Below are positions 1-9,202 of a stretch of 64,000 nt of DNA, piece after piece. The stretch is from assembly GCA_051294375.1 (NCBI GenBank), contig CM119267.1, forward strand, positions 3,925,260-3,989,259. Reading direction: 5' to 3'. Within the stretch, counting starts at the first letter, position 1; every line of letters starts with the position of its first letter. This stretch comes from Paraspadella gotoi (taxonomy: Eukaryota > Chaetognatha). The translations under genes and the position numbers were made by a program. The notes under the pieces were generated by a model, which saw only the letters and a list, made by a program, of their open reading frames with translations, was not told the origin of the DNA and made no database searches.

Positions 1-129
1 GAGATCAAAAAGTAAAGACGGTTACTTTCGGGAAGGAAAAAAAGGTTTTGTTTACATTTTAAGGTTTTGTTTATATTTTACTGTTGCGGTTTACGTTTTA
101 GAAAAAAAGGAGGAAACTTACGTCGTCTT

Positions 130-143
130 GAGAGAGAGAGAGA

Positions 144-177
<34 letters not shown>
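130..177. repeat. (GA)n microsatellite
   Basis: Almost uninterrupted GA dinucleotide run with one GGG interruption, lying in AT-rich DNA. Bases 1-840 otherwise hold only A/T-rich non-coding sequence with short homopolymers. I see no gene there. Confidence 0.95.
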
Positions 178-180
<3 letters not shown>

Positions 181-844
181 GTAAAAACAAAAGTTGCGAT
201 TGTTCATTTTTTTGTAAAACTGAAAATCTCTTATTTATATTAATCATCATTCGAAAACTTCTTTTTTTTATACGTTCATAAAAAAAACCATTGTGTTAGA
301 CAAACAAAAAAACGCTGTAACAAACATTATATTACCCGTATTTGTACTTGCATTATAGTTCGTTTCGGAAATACAAAACAAAATGATTCCCTATTCATTT
401 GTTTCAATATTCTGAATAATCGTCAGGCAAAAAAAAATAAAAAAAACAAAAAACAAGAAGAAAAAGGGAACGTGTTTGGATACTACTAAATATCATTAGA
501 TATCCAGTTCTTTCTTCGTTACACTCAAATGTTACGGATTATTCAATATTCATACCTTTTTATATTCTTTATTGTAACTAAGGAAGTGGGGAAATATTTT
601 TTTTAGTCGTTCGGATAACCGCGTGTGGCGCTCTGATTTCTCCTCTCCACGCCCAAAGCAAAACAGAAAAAACAAAAACAAAACGCAAAAACATAAATAA
701 AAAAACAAAAAATAAAAAACACAAAACGAAAAACAATAATAAAAAAACAAGAGAGAAATTTTTGATTAGATTAATCATCGGATCGAATGAATAAAGATTC
801 GCTGACTGAACAGAAAATGAAGATTTTGTTGATATCAACGAATG

Positions 845-845
<1 letters not shown>

Positions 846-934
<89 letters not shown>
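846..934. repeat. (TAA)n microsatellite
   Basis: About 29 TAA/AAT repeats with one ATT interruption near the middle. The minus-strand poly-isoleucine frame across it is produced by the repeat and is not evidence of a gene. Confidence 0.95.
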
Positions 935-936
<2 letters not shown>

Positions 937-1041
937 TAAATTCTATAATGAAATAAAAGAATAAAATGAAGTTATAATGTAATAATACCTGATGATAATA
1001 TCCGAATGATAAAATCATAACAGAATTTTGTATCGATTGTA

Positions 1042-1064
1042 ACGACGACGACGACGAGAACGAG

Positions 1065-1100
<36 letters not shown>

Positions 1101-1101
1101 C
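1042..1101. repeat. (GAC)n/(ACG)n microsatellite
   Basis: Trinucleotide GAC repeat with two GA-rich interruptions. Related GAC runs sit at the ends of both composite repeats (near 18,919 and 34,737) and near 54,965. Confidence 0.9.
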
Positions 1102-1195
1102 GATTAAAAGGTTAATGAAGGTCGATGGTTGAAGACGAAGGGAAAAAGTGATTAAAGAAAAAGAGGAAGGAGAAGTTAATGGAATCTTTGGTTTT

Positions 1196-1198
<3 letters not shown>

Positions 1199-1248
<50 letters not shown>
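1199..1248. repeat. (GA)n microsatellite
   Basis: Pure GA run of about 25 units. The following 1,250-1,560 is mixed-composition DNA with a 98-codon open frame that resembles nothing I know, so I do not call it a gene. Confidence 0.95.
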
Positions 1249-1253
<5 letters not shown>

Positions 1254-1583
1254 GGTTGAGCTAAACGAAGTGAAACCGGGGTTCACAACAAAGTATTCAA
1301 CGACAACAACAACTAAAATTGTCCGACCGCGAATATCTCTCTCACCATCTCTTTCACACACACACAAAATGCCAACGATCCTACTTCGCTACCTACACGA
1401 AAAGTCGAGACCAGAATTCGATCAAAAATCCGCCCACGAATCGAACGATCAGCGAGGAACCTCTTCGGGCTCTCTTTTCCCAGAGTACCTCATTTCTGTT
1501 CTTTTATCCCGGGATTTAATTCTAATTTTAATATTTAGCCTAATCGTGATGAAATTTAAAATTTAACCCTGAAAAGAAAAAAA

Positions 1584-1724
1584 AAATTTTTAAACAACAA
1601 ATTTATTTAACATGAAAATAGACATGTTTCGACTTGTTTTCATTTTGCGCTGATGAAGGCTTACATTGAAGCCAAAACATATCTATTTTCATATTAAGTA
1701 AATTTGTTGTTTAAAAAAAATTTT
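1584..1724. repeat. Imperfect inverted repeat with hammerhead-like core
   Basis: The left arm (about 1,584-1,629) and right arm (about 1,675-1,724) are inverted copies of each other over roughly 45 bases with small differences. They could fold as one long hairpin. The loop region contains CTGATGA at about 1,651, then a GGCTT...GAAGCC stem and AAAAC. A similar layout occurs on the minus strand at 5,735-5,775. Such motifs are known from Penelope-like and other retroelement ends. No RT is attached here. Confidence 0.6.
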
Positions 1725-1754
1725 CTCCTTTAATGCTACCAACACAACAAAACG

Positions 1755-1862
1755 AAAGAATCAAAACAATAATTTAACCCTTAATACTTACCCATAACCC
1801 ATAATCCCGAACCTTAACCTAATCTTAAACCTTAACCCTAAATTTTTATTTTTAATTTCTAT
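1755..1862. repeat. Degenerate TTAACCC-rich stretch
   Basis: Imperfect telomere-like words (ttaaccc, ccataacc, cttaacct) follow each other without a constant period. The same texture recurs inside a short dispersed element family seen at 2,250-2,566, 20,780-20,968, 40,700-41,030, 43,110-43,430 and 50,195-50,660. It is interstitial and not a telomere array. The flanking 1,863-2,190 holds nothing recognisable. Confidence 0.5.
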
Positions 1863-2195
1863 CTTCATTATAGAAATATCTAGCAATTCAAAAGATGGGA
1901 TCAAATGGAATCAAATTGAATCGCGTGGAACCACTTGGAACCGGATCAAAGATTCGGGAAGAAATCACTAAAATGGAATCAAGCTTTCTGATTGGTCGAG
2001 ACTCAGATGGAACCGGCCAATAGGCAGATGGGCTTCCATCCTCCGGAAAATTTTACCCACGTTTTTGATCTATTTTCATCGGTTTTTGTACCATTTCAGT
2101 CTGTCCAAAAATTGACACCGTCTTCTGTCTATTTTCTGTAAATAAATTCCACTTTGGTTTCATACTGAAATCCTTGTCTACTTACTTAAATGTGA

Positions 2196-2245
2196 TGGCA
2201 GTGGTGGGATTCGAACCCACGCCTCCGAAGAGACAGATCTTTAAT
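2196..2245 (-). pseudogene. tRNA-Leu-like 3' half (relic)
   Basis: Read on the minus strand, this stretch has a long variable arm (GTCTC-ttcg-GAGGC), a perfect 5-bp T stem GTGGG/CCCAC around the loop TTCGAAT, and a 3' acceptor strand CACTGCCA, as in class II tRNA-Leu. The D arm and 5' acceptor strand are missing: at their expected place lies the TTAACC minisatellite. It is therefore a truncated tRNA pseudogene or the tRNA part of a broken SINE. The Leu assignment rests on the variable arm and T arm only. Confidence 0.6.
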
Positions 2246-2249
2246 TTTA

Positions 2250-2566
2250 AATCCCAGTCATTAACCCTAATCCCAAACCATAATCATTAACCATATCCCT
2301 TACCTTAATCGTTAACCATATCCCTTACCTTAATCATTAACCATATCCTTTACCTTAATCATTAACCATATCCCTTACCTTAATCATTAACCATATCCCT
2401 TACCTTAATCATTAACCATATCCCTTACCTTAATCGTTAACCAAGTCCCTAACCTAATTTTTAATCCGAAACATTTAATCTAATCTTTTACTTAAATGAA
2501 ATCAACTTAATTCCGAATTTAAGATGGAAGGAGGCGTTTTATGAAAATAAGGCCCCTCTTTCGAAG
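2250..2566 (-). mobile_element. Telomere-like-core short element, copy 1
   Basis: TTAACCC-rich interior ending at about 2,520-2,566 in an A/T-rich stretch followed by GGAGGCGTTTTATGAAAA and TAAGGCCCC. That end is the reverse complement of the GGCCTTATTTTCCC.. end seen at about 41,910 and 43,113. The interior contains the 25-bp minisatellite. Exact boundaries and target duplication are not resolved. Confidence 0.4.
2286..2455. repeat. 25-bp minisatellite
   Basis: About 6.5 tandem copies of a 25-bp unit of the form TTAACCATATCCC-TTACC-TTAATC(A/G). The copies differ at only one or two positions, so the array is recent. It is embedded in a telomere-like-core element. Confidence 0.85.
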
Positions 2567-2938
2567 GATATTTTATATAGGCCATTCTCGACTTCGTTTC
2601 ACATTTTTTGGGCTATTTTTAGAGTTTTTGGGCTGAAAAAAAAGTTCATACATCGCTGCATGCAGGGATTTTAAAAGTAAATATTTGAATGATTTGATAA
2701 GATTAATTTGGTGAATTTGATTTATTTGATTATCTTGATTAACTTGACTATATTTGAAGAAGATTCCTTGGCGGGTTTCTCAGTTTCAGATGAGAACATT
2801 GTTTGAGCAGTGCTTAATCTCGACTTAATATCAAATCAATCCATATATCAAAAGATAAAAATAGAATAATAACTTTATTAAGTATTCAATATCCAATAAT
2901 CATTGAAAGACGTGCATCAGAATGACAGAGAGCCAATA

Positions 2939-3045
2939 CGCAGCAACAATAGCAGTAGAACCGAGATGCAGCAACAGTAGCAGCAGAGCCGAAACGCAGC
3001 AACAGCAGCAGCAGAGCCGAGACGCAGCAACAGCTCAAAGCTACA
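2939..3045. repeat. 28-bp CAG-rich minisatellite
   Basis: Three to four copies of a roughly 28-bp unit built from GCAGCAACAG, CAGCAGAGCC and GAGAC. Variation is concentrated in the CAG/TAG positions. Surrounding 2,570-2,938 is AT-rich with no gene seen. Confidence 0.75.
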
Positions 3046-3169
3046 TAAAAGCTTAAAATTAATTACCATATTCAAATAATTTCACAAATATCATTTAATA
3101 CCTGATGGTCTCAGAGGAATCTCCCAAAAATTAAGAATTTACTCTCCTTTTATATACAAGGACACAATT

Positions 3170-3295
3170 ATTACAACCAATGAGAGGAGAATTCACATTT
3201 TAAGAATAAGATCAAAACATCTACTAGTTATTATTAACCAATGAGAGACCAGATATTCAAATTCAAGGTATAAAATTCAACCAATTAGAGACATT
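3170..3295. repeat. Three dispersed CCAAT-bearing repeats
   Basis: AACCAATGAGAG at about 3,176, AACCAATGAGAGAC at about 3,237 and AACCAATTAGAGAC at about 3,279 recur in AT-rich DNA at roughly 40-60 base spacing. The motif resembles a CCAAT box, but no promoter or gene start is evident, so this may simply be decayed tandem repetition. Confidence 0.35.
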
Positions 3296-3429
3296 AAACA
3301 GAACTATTGGAGTCATTCAATTAAACTTTAAATTCAGATATTTGAACCATTAAAAAATAAAAAGTCAGGGCTCAATTCAGATAAAAATCTTTATAAACTC
3401 TTTAACAATATTCATTGTTTTGATTGGTT

Positions 3430-3430
<1 letters not shown>

Positions 3431-3468
<38 letters not shown>
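3431..3468. repeat. (GA)n microsatellite
   Basis: Pure GA run. Bases 3,470-4,010 that follow are mixed-composition non-coding DNA with a 62-codon frame I do not support as a gene. Confidence 0.95.
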
Positions 3469-3472
<4 letters not shown>

Positions 3473-4012
3473 TCGGGGTGATGAATTATGTCAATGGAAA
3501 ACGTGTCTTTGCATATTTTAGCGACCTGATTCGCACCTGGGGAGAACCGAGGCCGTGGGGCCACCTGTGATCTAAGGATCTCATGAATTTCTTATCGTTT
3601 CACATTTTGACGGAGATGATACTTTTTTTTTCACTTTTCGAATTGTGAATATCGGAGAAGAGGAGAGTGTGAACTGTGAACGGAAGAGAGGAAAGGGCGT
3701 GAATGGAGAAGGAAAACCGAGTGTGAATTGTCAACTCATATTCAAGTGTCTTTTCTCGTCACAGTCGCCGCTTGCACCGATTCCGACGCGTACGACGCTG
3801 CCGCCGCTGCCGCTGCCGCCTGGCGGTAGCTAACCTTCCCCGTCATTAAGATCTTTTTGGGTTCACAAGTTTGCATAGACTTTTCAGGATTTTTAACTTT
3901 TTAACTTTCGATATGACCACAAAATCGAAAAAAAGGAAGTGGGCATTCGTTAGCATACTTCAAGGTGAACTGATGCCCTTCAATTAAAAACAGGATTGTC
4001 GGCCTTGGAAAA

Positions 4013-4445
4013 GGTTGTCGGCATGAGATAGGTAGTCGGCATTGGAGAATGGAGAAGTTGTCGGCATGAGAAAGGTTGTCGGCATTGGAGAATGAAAAGG
4101 TTGAAGGCATTGGAGAATTGAGATGTTGTTGGTATGAGAGAGGTAGTCGGCATCGGAGAACTGAGATGTTGTCGTATGAGAGAGGTTGTTGGCATTGGAG
4201 AATGGAGAAGTTGTCAGCATGAGAAAAGTTGTCGGCATTGGAGAATGAAAAGGTTGTCGACATTGGAGAATTGAGATGTTGTCGGCATGAGAGAGGTTGT
4301 CGGCATTGGAGAATTGAGATGTTGTCGGTATGAGAGAGATTGTCGGCATTGGAGAATGAAAAGGTTGTTGACATTGGAGAATTGAGATGTTGTCGGTATG
4401 AGAGAGGTTGTCGGCATTGGAGAGTGAGTCGGCATTTGAAAGGTC
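4013..4445. repeat. Two-module (18 + 25 bp) minisatellite
   Basis: Nineteen consecutive modules, nearly all beginning GTTGTCGGCAT. Type A (18 bp) continues GAGAGAG; type B (25 bp) continues TGGAGAAT then TGAGAT or GAAAAG. The order read left to right is A B A B B A B A B A B B A B A B B A B, so A and B alternate with periodic B doublets. Because 18 and 25 are not both multiples of three, reading frames break. The long minus-strand frames are repeat artefacts. Confidence 0.85.
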
Positions 4446-4529
4446 GGTGACGATGAGTTTCCCGGTTGAACTGGAATCAGAAAGCGGTTCCACCCCAAAT
4501 TCCGTTGACACCAAACAAACAAAAAGATG

Positions 4530-5240
4530 ACCTTTCTTCTCTTTTTTCTTTTTTATAATTTCTTCTTTCAACCTTTCTTCTCTGTTTTCTATTTTCTCTT
4601 TTCTTCTTTTCACCTTTTTTCTTTTTTTTTCTTTTATCTCTTTTCTTCTTTCAACCTTTCTTCTCTTTTTTATATTTTCTCTTTTCTTCTTTTCACCTTT
4701 TTTTTTCCTATTATCTCTTTTCTTCTTTCAATCTTTCTTCTCTGTTTTCTTTTATCTCTTTTCTTCTTTCAACCTTTCTTCTCTTTTTTCAATTTTCTCT
4801 TTTCTTCTTTTCACCTATTTTTCTTTTTTTTCTTTTATCTCTTTTCTTTTTTCAACCTTTCTTCTATTTTTTCTATTTTCTCTTTTCTTCTTTTCACCTT
4901 TTTTCTTTTTTTTCTTTTATCTCTTTTCTTCTTTCAACCTTTCTTCTCTTTTTTCTATTTTCTCTTTTCTTCTTTTCACCTTTTTTCTTTTTTTTCTTTT
5001 ATCTTTTTTCTTCTTTCAACCTTTCTTCTCTTTTTTATATTTTCTCTTTTCTTCTTTTCACCTTTTTTCTTTTTTTTCAATTATTTCTTTTCTTCTTTCA
5101 ACCTTTCTTCTCTTTTTTATATTTTCTCTTTTCTTCCTTTCACCTTTTTTTTTCTATTATCTCTTTTCTTCTTTCAACCTTTCTTCTCTTTTTATAGTTT
5201 CTCTTTTCTTCTTTCAACCTTTCTATTTTCTATTTTTATG
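4530..5240. repeat. Pyrimidine-tract minisatellite, about 83-bp unit
   Basis: Roughly 700 bases almost entirely C and T on the plus strand. Landmark CTTTCAACCTTTCTTCT recurs at 4,565, 4,648, about 4,725 and 4,766 and onward, giving a basic period near 83 with shorter variants near 77 and 41. Mirror-symmetric polypyrimidine DNA like this can form triplex structures. The 249-codon phenylalanine-rich plus frame is composition-driven. Confidence 0.85.
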
Positions 5241-5329
5241 TTTTTATTGTTATTCATGCTCACATATTTCTCATGAAAGCCGAAAAATAGTAGTAAAGTG
5301 ATTTTTGTTTTTAAACTCATTTCCATTCT

Positions 5330-5580
5330 GCTAACAGCTCGCTATTAAGGTATTATTGTTCAATCTCTTTTTCATATGAAATTGGTACATCCAATATATT
5401 TGATTCGTCCTAAGCATTTTTAGGCGCTGCAATAACACCTGCACATACTCATGTGATAGATGAAGATTAAAAACAAATTTTGCTAAGAGTAAATGCATTT
5501 TGCAAAATGAAAAAATATTAAAAGTCAGATTCTCACTTTTGTCCATGGCATCGCAGCAAATGGACCGATAGATGGAATCT
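5330..5580. repeat. Dispersed repeat fragment with TTGGTACATCCAA motif
   Basis: Contains ATGAAATTGGTACATCCAAT at about 5,377 and AAATGGACCGATAGATGG at about 5,559. Near relatives of the first occur at 56,437 (plus) and 63,352 (minus), and of the second at 63,035-63,060 (minus). Two shared motifs in similar surroundings indicate one dispersed family. The type is unknown. Confidence 0.45.
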
Positions 5581-5710
5581 CATGATAGTATTTCTTTCTT
5601 TCTCATCTTTTCTTCTTTTTTTAAAACTTAATTTTTTTTAACCTTGTAATGATTTCCTTTCGTTTTGTTATGTTTAGGAATTTTAGAAATAACAGTTTTT
5701 GTGATTCAAT

Positions 5711-5785
5711 AACTAATTTATTGACAATTTATAGTCGGACATGTTTCGACTCTTATTTTAGAGTCTTCTTCAGCGTTTTTTATTT
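5711..5785 (-). ncRNA. Hammerhead-like motif (putative)
   Basis: On the minus strand: CTGAAGA, a 5-bp stem GACTC/GAGTC around an 8-base loop, then GAAAC and ATGTC. This matches the CUGANGA - stem II - GAAA core order of hammerhead ribozymes found in Penelope-like and other retroelements. One extra A lies before stem II, and I find no convincing stem I, so activity is doubtful. The second, weaker example is at 1,650-1,690. Confidence 0.3.
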
Positions 5786-5830
5786 CAACAAGATTTTTAA
5801 TTAAAACATTTATTAGTAATCATAAATAAT

Positions 5831-6190
5831 AAAGATTCAAGTAAATGCGACTTATGTTTTTTCCATTTAAAATCATTTCCACTGGCACAATTCCATCAAA
5901 AACTTTAAATCTCGCTTCTTCACACACTTTCCTACCCTCACACAAAATTTTATCTCAATCTATTAATTCAATTATGATTAATTCGAGTAATTATGGGTTA
6001 AAATAAGTAAAAAGATTCAAGTAAATGTGACTCATATTTTTTTCATTTAAACTCATTTCCACTCGCACGTTTCCACCGAGACTTTATATCAAGCTTCGTC
6101 ACACACTTTCCTACCCACACACAAAAATTCATTCCAATCCAACCACCTATTTACGAGTAATTAGTTTTTTGCTAAGGGGGGACGGACGGA
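5831..6190. repeat. 180-bp tandem duplication
   Basis: AAAGATTCAAGTAAATG occurs at 5,831 and again at 6,011, exactly 180 bases apart. The following features (TTTTTCATTTAAA, CATTTCCACT, CACACTTTCCTACCC, ACACAAAA) repeat in the same order. The copies have diverged moderately. Two copies of a satellite-length unit may be a truncated satellite. Confidence 0.8.
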
Positions 6191-6345
6191 CGGACGGATG
6201 GACGGACGGACGGACGGATGGACGGACGGACGGACGGACAGACGGACATCTTTTTTTTGCATAATTTATCATAATTTGATGTTTTGACATGATCTAAGTG
6301 AATGCCCGACAAGATTGGGGGGGTGGACCGACGGACCGACAAAGT
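6172..6345 (+). repeat. (GGAC)n-bearing dispersed repeat, copy 1
   Basis: GCTAAGGGGGGAC followed by a (GGAC/GGAT)n tetranucleotide run to about 6,247, then GCATAATTTATCATAAT, a spacer, GACAAGATTGG and GTGGACCGACGGACCGAC. The reverse complement of 26,685-26,823 has the same blocks in the same order, so this is a dispersed family with an internal microsatellite. Confidence 0.6.
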
Positions 6346-6745
6346 GAATTATAAAGTCGGTATCGTCTTAAAAGCTTGGTCAACCAGATTCTAAAACTGT
6401 AATCGGGTTTTATTGTATAGTACGTCCATCTGCTCTTAAATAGTAATGACCCAAAGTCGGTCCCAAAAGAGCTGCCGGATGCTGTACATTGCACAATCAA
6501 TTTTCTCCTCCTCCTCATCCCTCCCCCCCAGTTTTTCGCATACGTACAAGCATATGTGTACGTGTAACTAAACGTACACGTATCATCAATCAGTTAATGC
6601 TTCTTCCGATTGTCGTTCAATGCTTCTTCTTCTATTTTATCTAAAGTTTTAAAAAAATACCGGCATATATTGTAAAATCTTTTTTTTTTTCATTTTATGC
6701 CGAATAGCAATACGAACGAAAATAAAACGAAGGTAAAGATGTATG
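6346..6745. other. Non-coding spacer
   Basis: Mixed AT-rich sequence left of the LTR element. It includes a small inverted CGTACACG/ACGTACAAG cluster near 6,540-6,580 but nothing I can identify as a gene or regulatory element. Confidence 0.5.
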
Positions 6746-6749
6746 ATAC
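6746..6749. repeat. Target site duplication ATAC (left)
   Basis: ATAC directly precedes the TGTGGAC start of the left LTR and recurs directly after the right LTR at 12,565-12,568. Four-base duplications are usual for Ty3/gypsy integrases, including the CsRn1 clade. Confidence 0.85.
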
Positions 6750-6962
6750 TGTGGACGAACAACTACAACACGCAACCTCGGTCAAACCAGTGACCTTACC
6801 TTCAACCTTACCCTCGATCGTTTACTCTTTCTCGTTGTGGTCAAACTTTGACCTTGTAAATACCATTGTTATAGACTTAGCATCTGAGTCTTTTATTGTT
6901 ATCGTTATTAACCTTGTTGAAGAATAAATTCATTTCTTACTCTGAAACTCGTTGCGTCCACA
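6750..6962 (+). repeat. 5' LTR
   Basis: 213 bases starting TGTGGAC and ending GTCCACA, a 7-bp terminal inverted repeat. It matches 12,360-12,564 almost throughout. It carries about nine extra bases near its start (GAACAACTAC region). An AATAAATTC polyadenylation-like word lies near 6,922. The old fragment at 52,969 shares the longer start, which suggests this form is ancestral. Confidence 0.92.
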
Positions 6963-6964
6963 CG

Positions 6965-6981
6965 TGGTGAGCCCCGTGAAC
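6965..6981 (+). promoter_or_regulatory. Primer-binding site (putative)
   Basis: TGGTGAGCCCCGTGAAC begins two bases after the left LTR. TGG pairs with a tRNA CCA end. The TGGTGA start resembles the tRNA-Trp-type site reported for CsRn1 elements, but the rest is not a clean match, so the primer tRNA is uncertain. A similar TGGTGAGCCCGAC motif stands at about 20,269. Confidence 0.6.
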
Positions 6982-7096
6982 AAAAATAAAACACAGTAAA
7001 ACGACAAAACAACAAAATAAAAAAAACAAAAACAAAAATAGTTTTCAAAATAACTTTTTCTCTTCCATGTCACGACGTCCAAGCGTCTTACGTCCC

Positions 7097-7121
7097 NNNN
7101 NNNNNNNNNNNNNNNNNNNNN
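7097..7121. other. Assembly gap, 25 N
   Basis: Exactly 25 N in the leader just before gag. The same length recurs at 16,095 and 41,852, so it is a fixed placeholder, not a measured size. The gap lies just upstream of the duplicated gag segment. Confidence 0.99.
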
Positions 7122-7150
7122 CAACGCCCGCCGACGAAGAAGAAGAGACA

Positions 7151-8968
7151 ATGCCAGTTACAACTCGCAACGCCTCCCACTCCGACGGCGCCGGCCACGA
7201 CGAGGCGTTCCACGACGCCACCGCCTCTTCCTCTTCCCCAAGTCTTGAAAGCAAAATTGAAAAACTTTTTGAAATGATTTTGACATCAACTCAAGACTCG
7301 CCGCGACCACAGAAAGACAAAACCCTCCTTCAGCGGACGCAAGCACCGCTTCAACGGATTTACCTTCCCAATGGAAGACAATGGCGCCGGCGACACCGCC
7401 CCCGCAGGCGACGCCACCGTTCCTCGCCCCTCCGCCAACGCCTCCGTAAGAAGACGAAATCCAAAGCTGACGACTTTTGACCCCGACCACATTGAAGAGT
7501 GGTTGGACCACACCGCCGTGGAATTCAGCGCCACCGGCGTCACCGATCCGGCGGAGAAGAAGGCGCAAATCCTCAGCGCCATCCCCATCTCCCGCCACCG
7601 GCTGATTCCACACGCCTTACGCATCGACGAAGGTCCTGACGCTCACAAAAACCTCGTCGCCCACTTAAAAAACATCTATGGTGAAGACGCCAACCGGCGC
7701 GCAGCAAAGGCGTTGAAAATGACGTCATTAAAAGGCGTCACCCTCCCAACACCTCTCTGCAATTGACGCGGTCCTCGAAGGCCTCACCATCGACCACATC
7801 AAGGCCGCCATCTTGGCCGCCGCCCTCCCTCAGAGCGTCAAGGAACACGCCGTCAGGAAGGACAAGAAGCCCGTCGACATCGCCAAAGACGCCGACGAGT
7901 TCTTCCTCCCTTCCGGACAACTTTTTTGAAATGATTTTTGACATCAACTCAAGACTCGCCGCGACCACAGAAAGACAAAACCCTCCTTCAGCGGACGCAA
8001 GCACCGCTTCAACGGATTTACCTTCCCCAATGGAAGACAATGGCGCCGGCGACACCGCCCCCGCAGGCGACGCCACCGTTCCTCGCCCCTCCGCCAACGC
8101 CTCCGTAAGAAGACGAAATCCAAAGCTGACGACTTTTGACCCCGACCACATTGAAGAGTGGTTGGACCACACCGCCGTGGAATTCGGCGCCACCGGCGTC
8201 ACCGATCCGGCGGAGAAGAAGGCGCAAATCCTCAGCGCCATCCCCATCTCCCGCCACCGGCTGATTCCGCACGCCTTACGCATCGACGAAGGTCCTGACG
8301 CTCACAAAAACCTCGTCGCCCACTTAAAAAACGTCTATGGTGAAGACGCCAACCGGCGCGCAGCAAAGGCGTTGAAAATGACGTCATTAAAAGGCGTCAC
8401 CCCTTCCCAACACCTCTCTGCAATTGACGCGGTCCTCGAAGGCCTCACCATCGACCACATCAAGGCCGCCATCTTGGCCGCCGCCCTCCCTCAGAGCGTC
8501 AAGGAACACGCCGTCAGGAAGGACAAGAAGCCCGTCGACATCGCCAAAGACGCCGACGAGTTCTTCCTCCCTTCCGGACAACTTCGTAGCTCCGATCGCG
8601 CCTCAACATCGGTGAACGCTGTCACCTCCATTGAGGTCACAGTGGACGAGCCACTGGAGACTCCAAATGAATCATCAATTGACGCCGATGATGCCGCCAT
8701 CTCTTACGCGAACGCAGTCCGCCGACCGCCGCCGCGCTCAATGCAGCGCCCCTTTTCGCAGCAGCGTCCGCAGCAGCAGCGTCCGCAGCAACAACGCCGC
8801 CCAATCCTGACGCCTCGCTCTGCACCACTACGCGAACCTCCTCCCGGTGAACCTAAGTGTTTTTATCACTACCACTTTGGCACCAACGCCCATAAATGCC
8901 ATGGCACGAACTGTGACGGCCGCCCTTGCCCGATGGCGCTGTCAAACGCCAACGCCGGCGGCCGCTAG
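7151..8968 (+). CDS. gag: gag of CsRn1-type element (with internal duplication)
   Basis: Encodes the structural capsid/nucleocapsid polyprotein. The likely start is ATG at 7,151; an in-frame ATG also lies at 7,067 before the gap. The amino-terminal part and the second copy of the duplicated block share one frame. The capsid-like region begins around the word FDPDHIEEWLD and continues with LSAIPISRHRLIPHAL and HLKNVYGEDANRRA. A glutamine/proline-rich linker (8,720-8,830) precedes the finger CFYHYHFGTNAHKC at about 8,859-8,900, diagnostic of the CsRn1 clade. It ends at TAG 8,966-8,968. The first duplicate (about 7,264-7,919) carries three small losses in homopolymers that break the frame. Protease follows in the -1 frame relative to gag. 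Confidence 0.85.
7264..8580 (+). repeat. 658-bp direct tandem duplication inside gag
   Basis: The word TGACATCAAC stands at 7,281 and again at 7,939; everything from about 7,264 to 7,919 is repeated at 7,920-8,580 with very few differences. The junction shares a short ACTT(T) microhomology. Differences in copy 1 are mostly shortened runs (T5 to T4, C4 to C3, CCCCTTCCC to CCCTCCC). Copy 2 is intact and in frame with the gag start, so removing copy 1 would restore a normal gag layout. It is either a real duplication or an assembly artefact. Confidence 0.9.
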
Positions 8969-9202
8969 TCGCCCGCGTGGCCGGCACAAACGACTCTAAA
9001 CTCTTTCTCGTGCGCGACCCTGACGCCGGCCTGGAGTGGCTCGTCGACGGCAGCTCAGAGGCAACGCTCATTCCGCCTCTGCCGCGATCGCGCCGCTGCT
9101 GAAGCGAATCCTACCGCCGTCGAGGCGGCGCTCCCGCTGCCAACGCCCCGGCCACTCCGCGCCGCCAACGACACACCCATCAAAACGTTTGGCATCCGAG
9201 AG
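8968..9202 (+). pseudogene. pro: Protease region of pol (frame-disrupted)
   Basis: Starting in the -1 frame over the gag stop, it reads LVARVAGTNDSKLFLVRD.. and then LVDGSSEATLIPP, which aligns with the aspartic protease active-site segment. Retroviral-type proteases have D(T/S)G here; this copy has DGS, so the catalytic triplet is altered. The frame closes at a TGA near 9,099. The carboxy-terminal part (FGIREMG..., ADVATPILGADFL) continues in the next frame, which is that of RT. Protease would process the Gag-Pol polyprotein. Confidence 0.65.

Noticed and set aside
1755-1862. True telomere array
   Set aside because: TTAACCC-like words are irregular, mixed with other sequence, internal to the window and repeated as part of a short element family.
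2275-2455. CRISPR-like array
   Set aside because: The 25-bp units are directly adjacent without unique spacers, in a eukaryotic minisatellite.
3984-4613. 209-codon minus-strand repeat protein
   Set aside because: Formed by 18/25-bp modules; the repeats change frame, several overlapping frames are open at once, and there is no start context or splice evidence.
4527-5276. 249-codon plus-strand frame as a gene
   Set aside because: Phenylalanine/leucine/serine composition follows directly from an 83-bp pyrimidine repeat.
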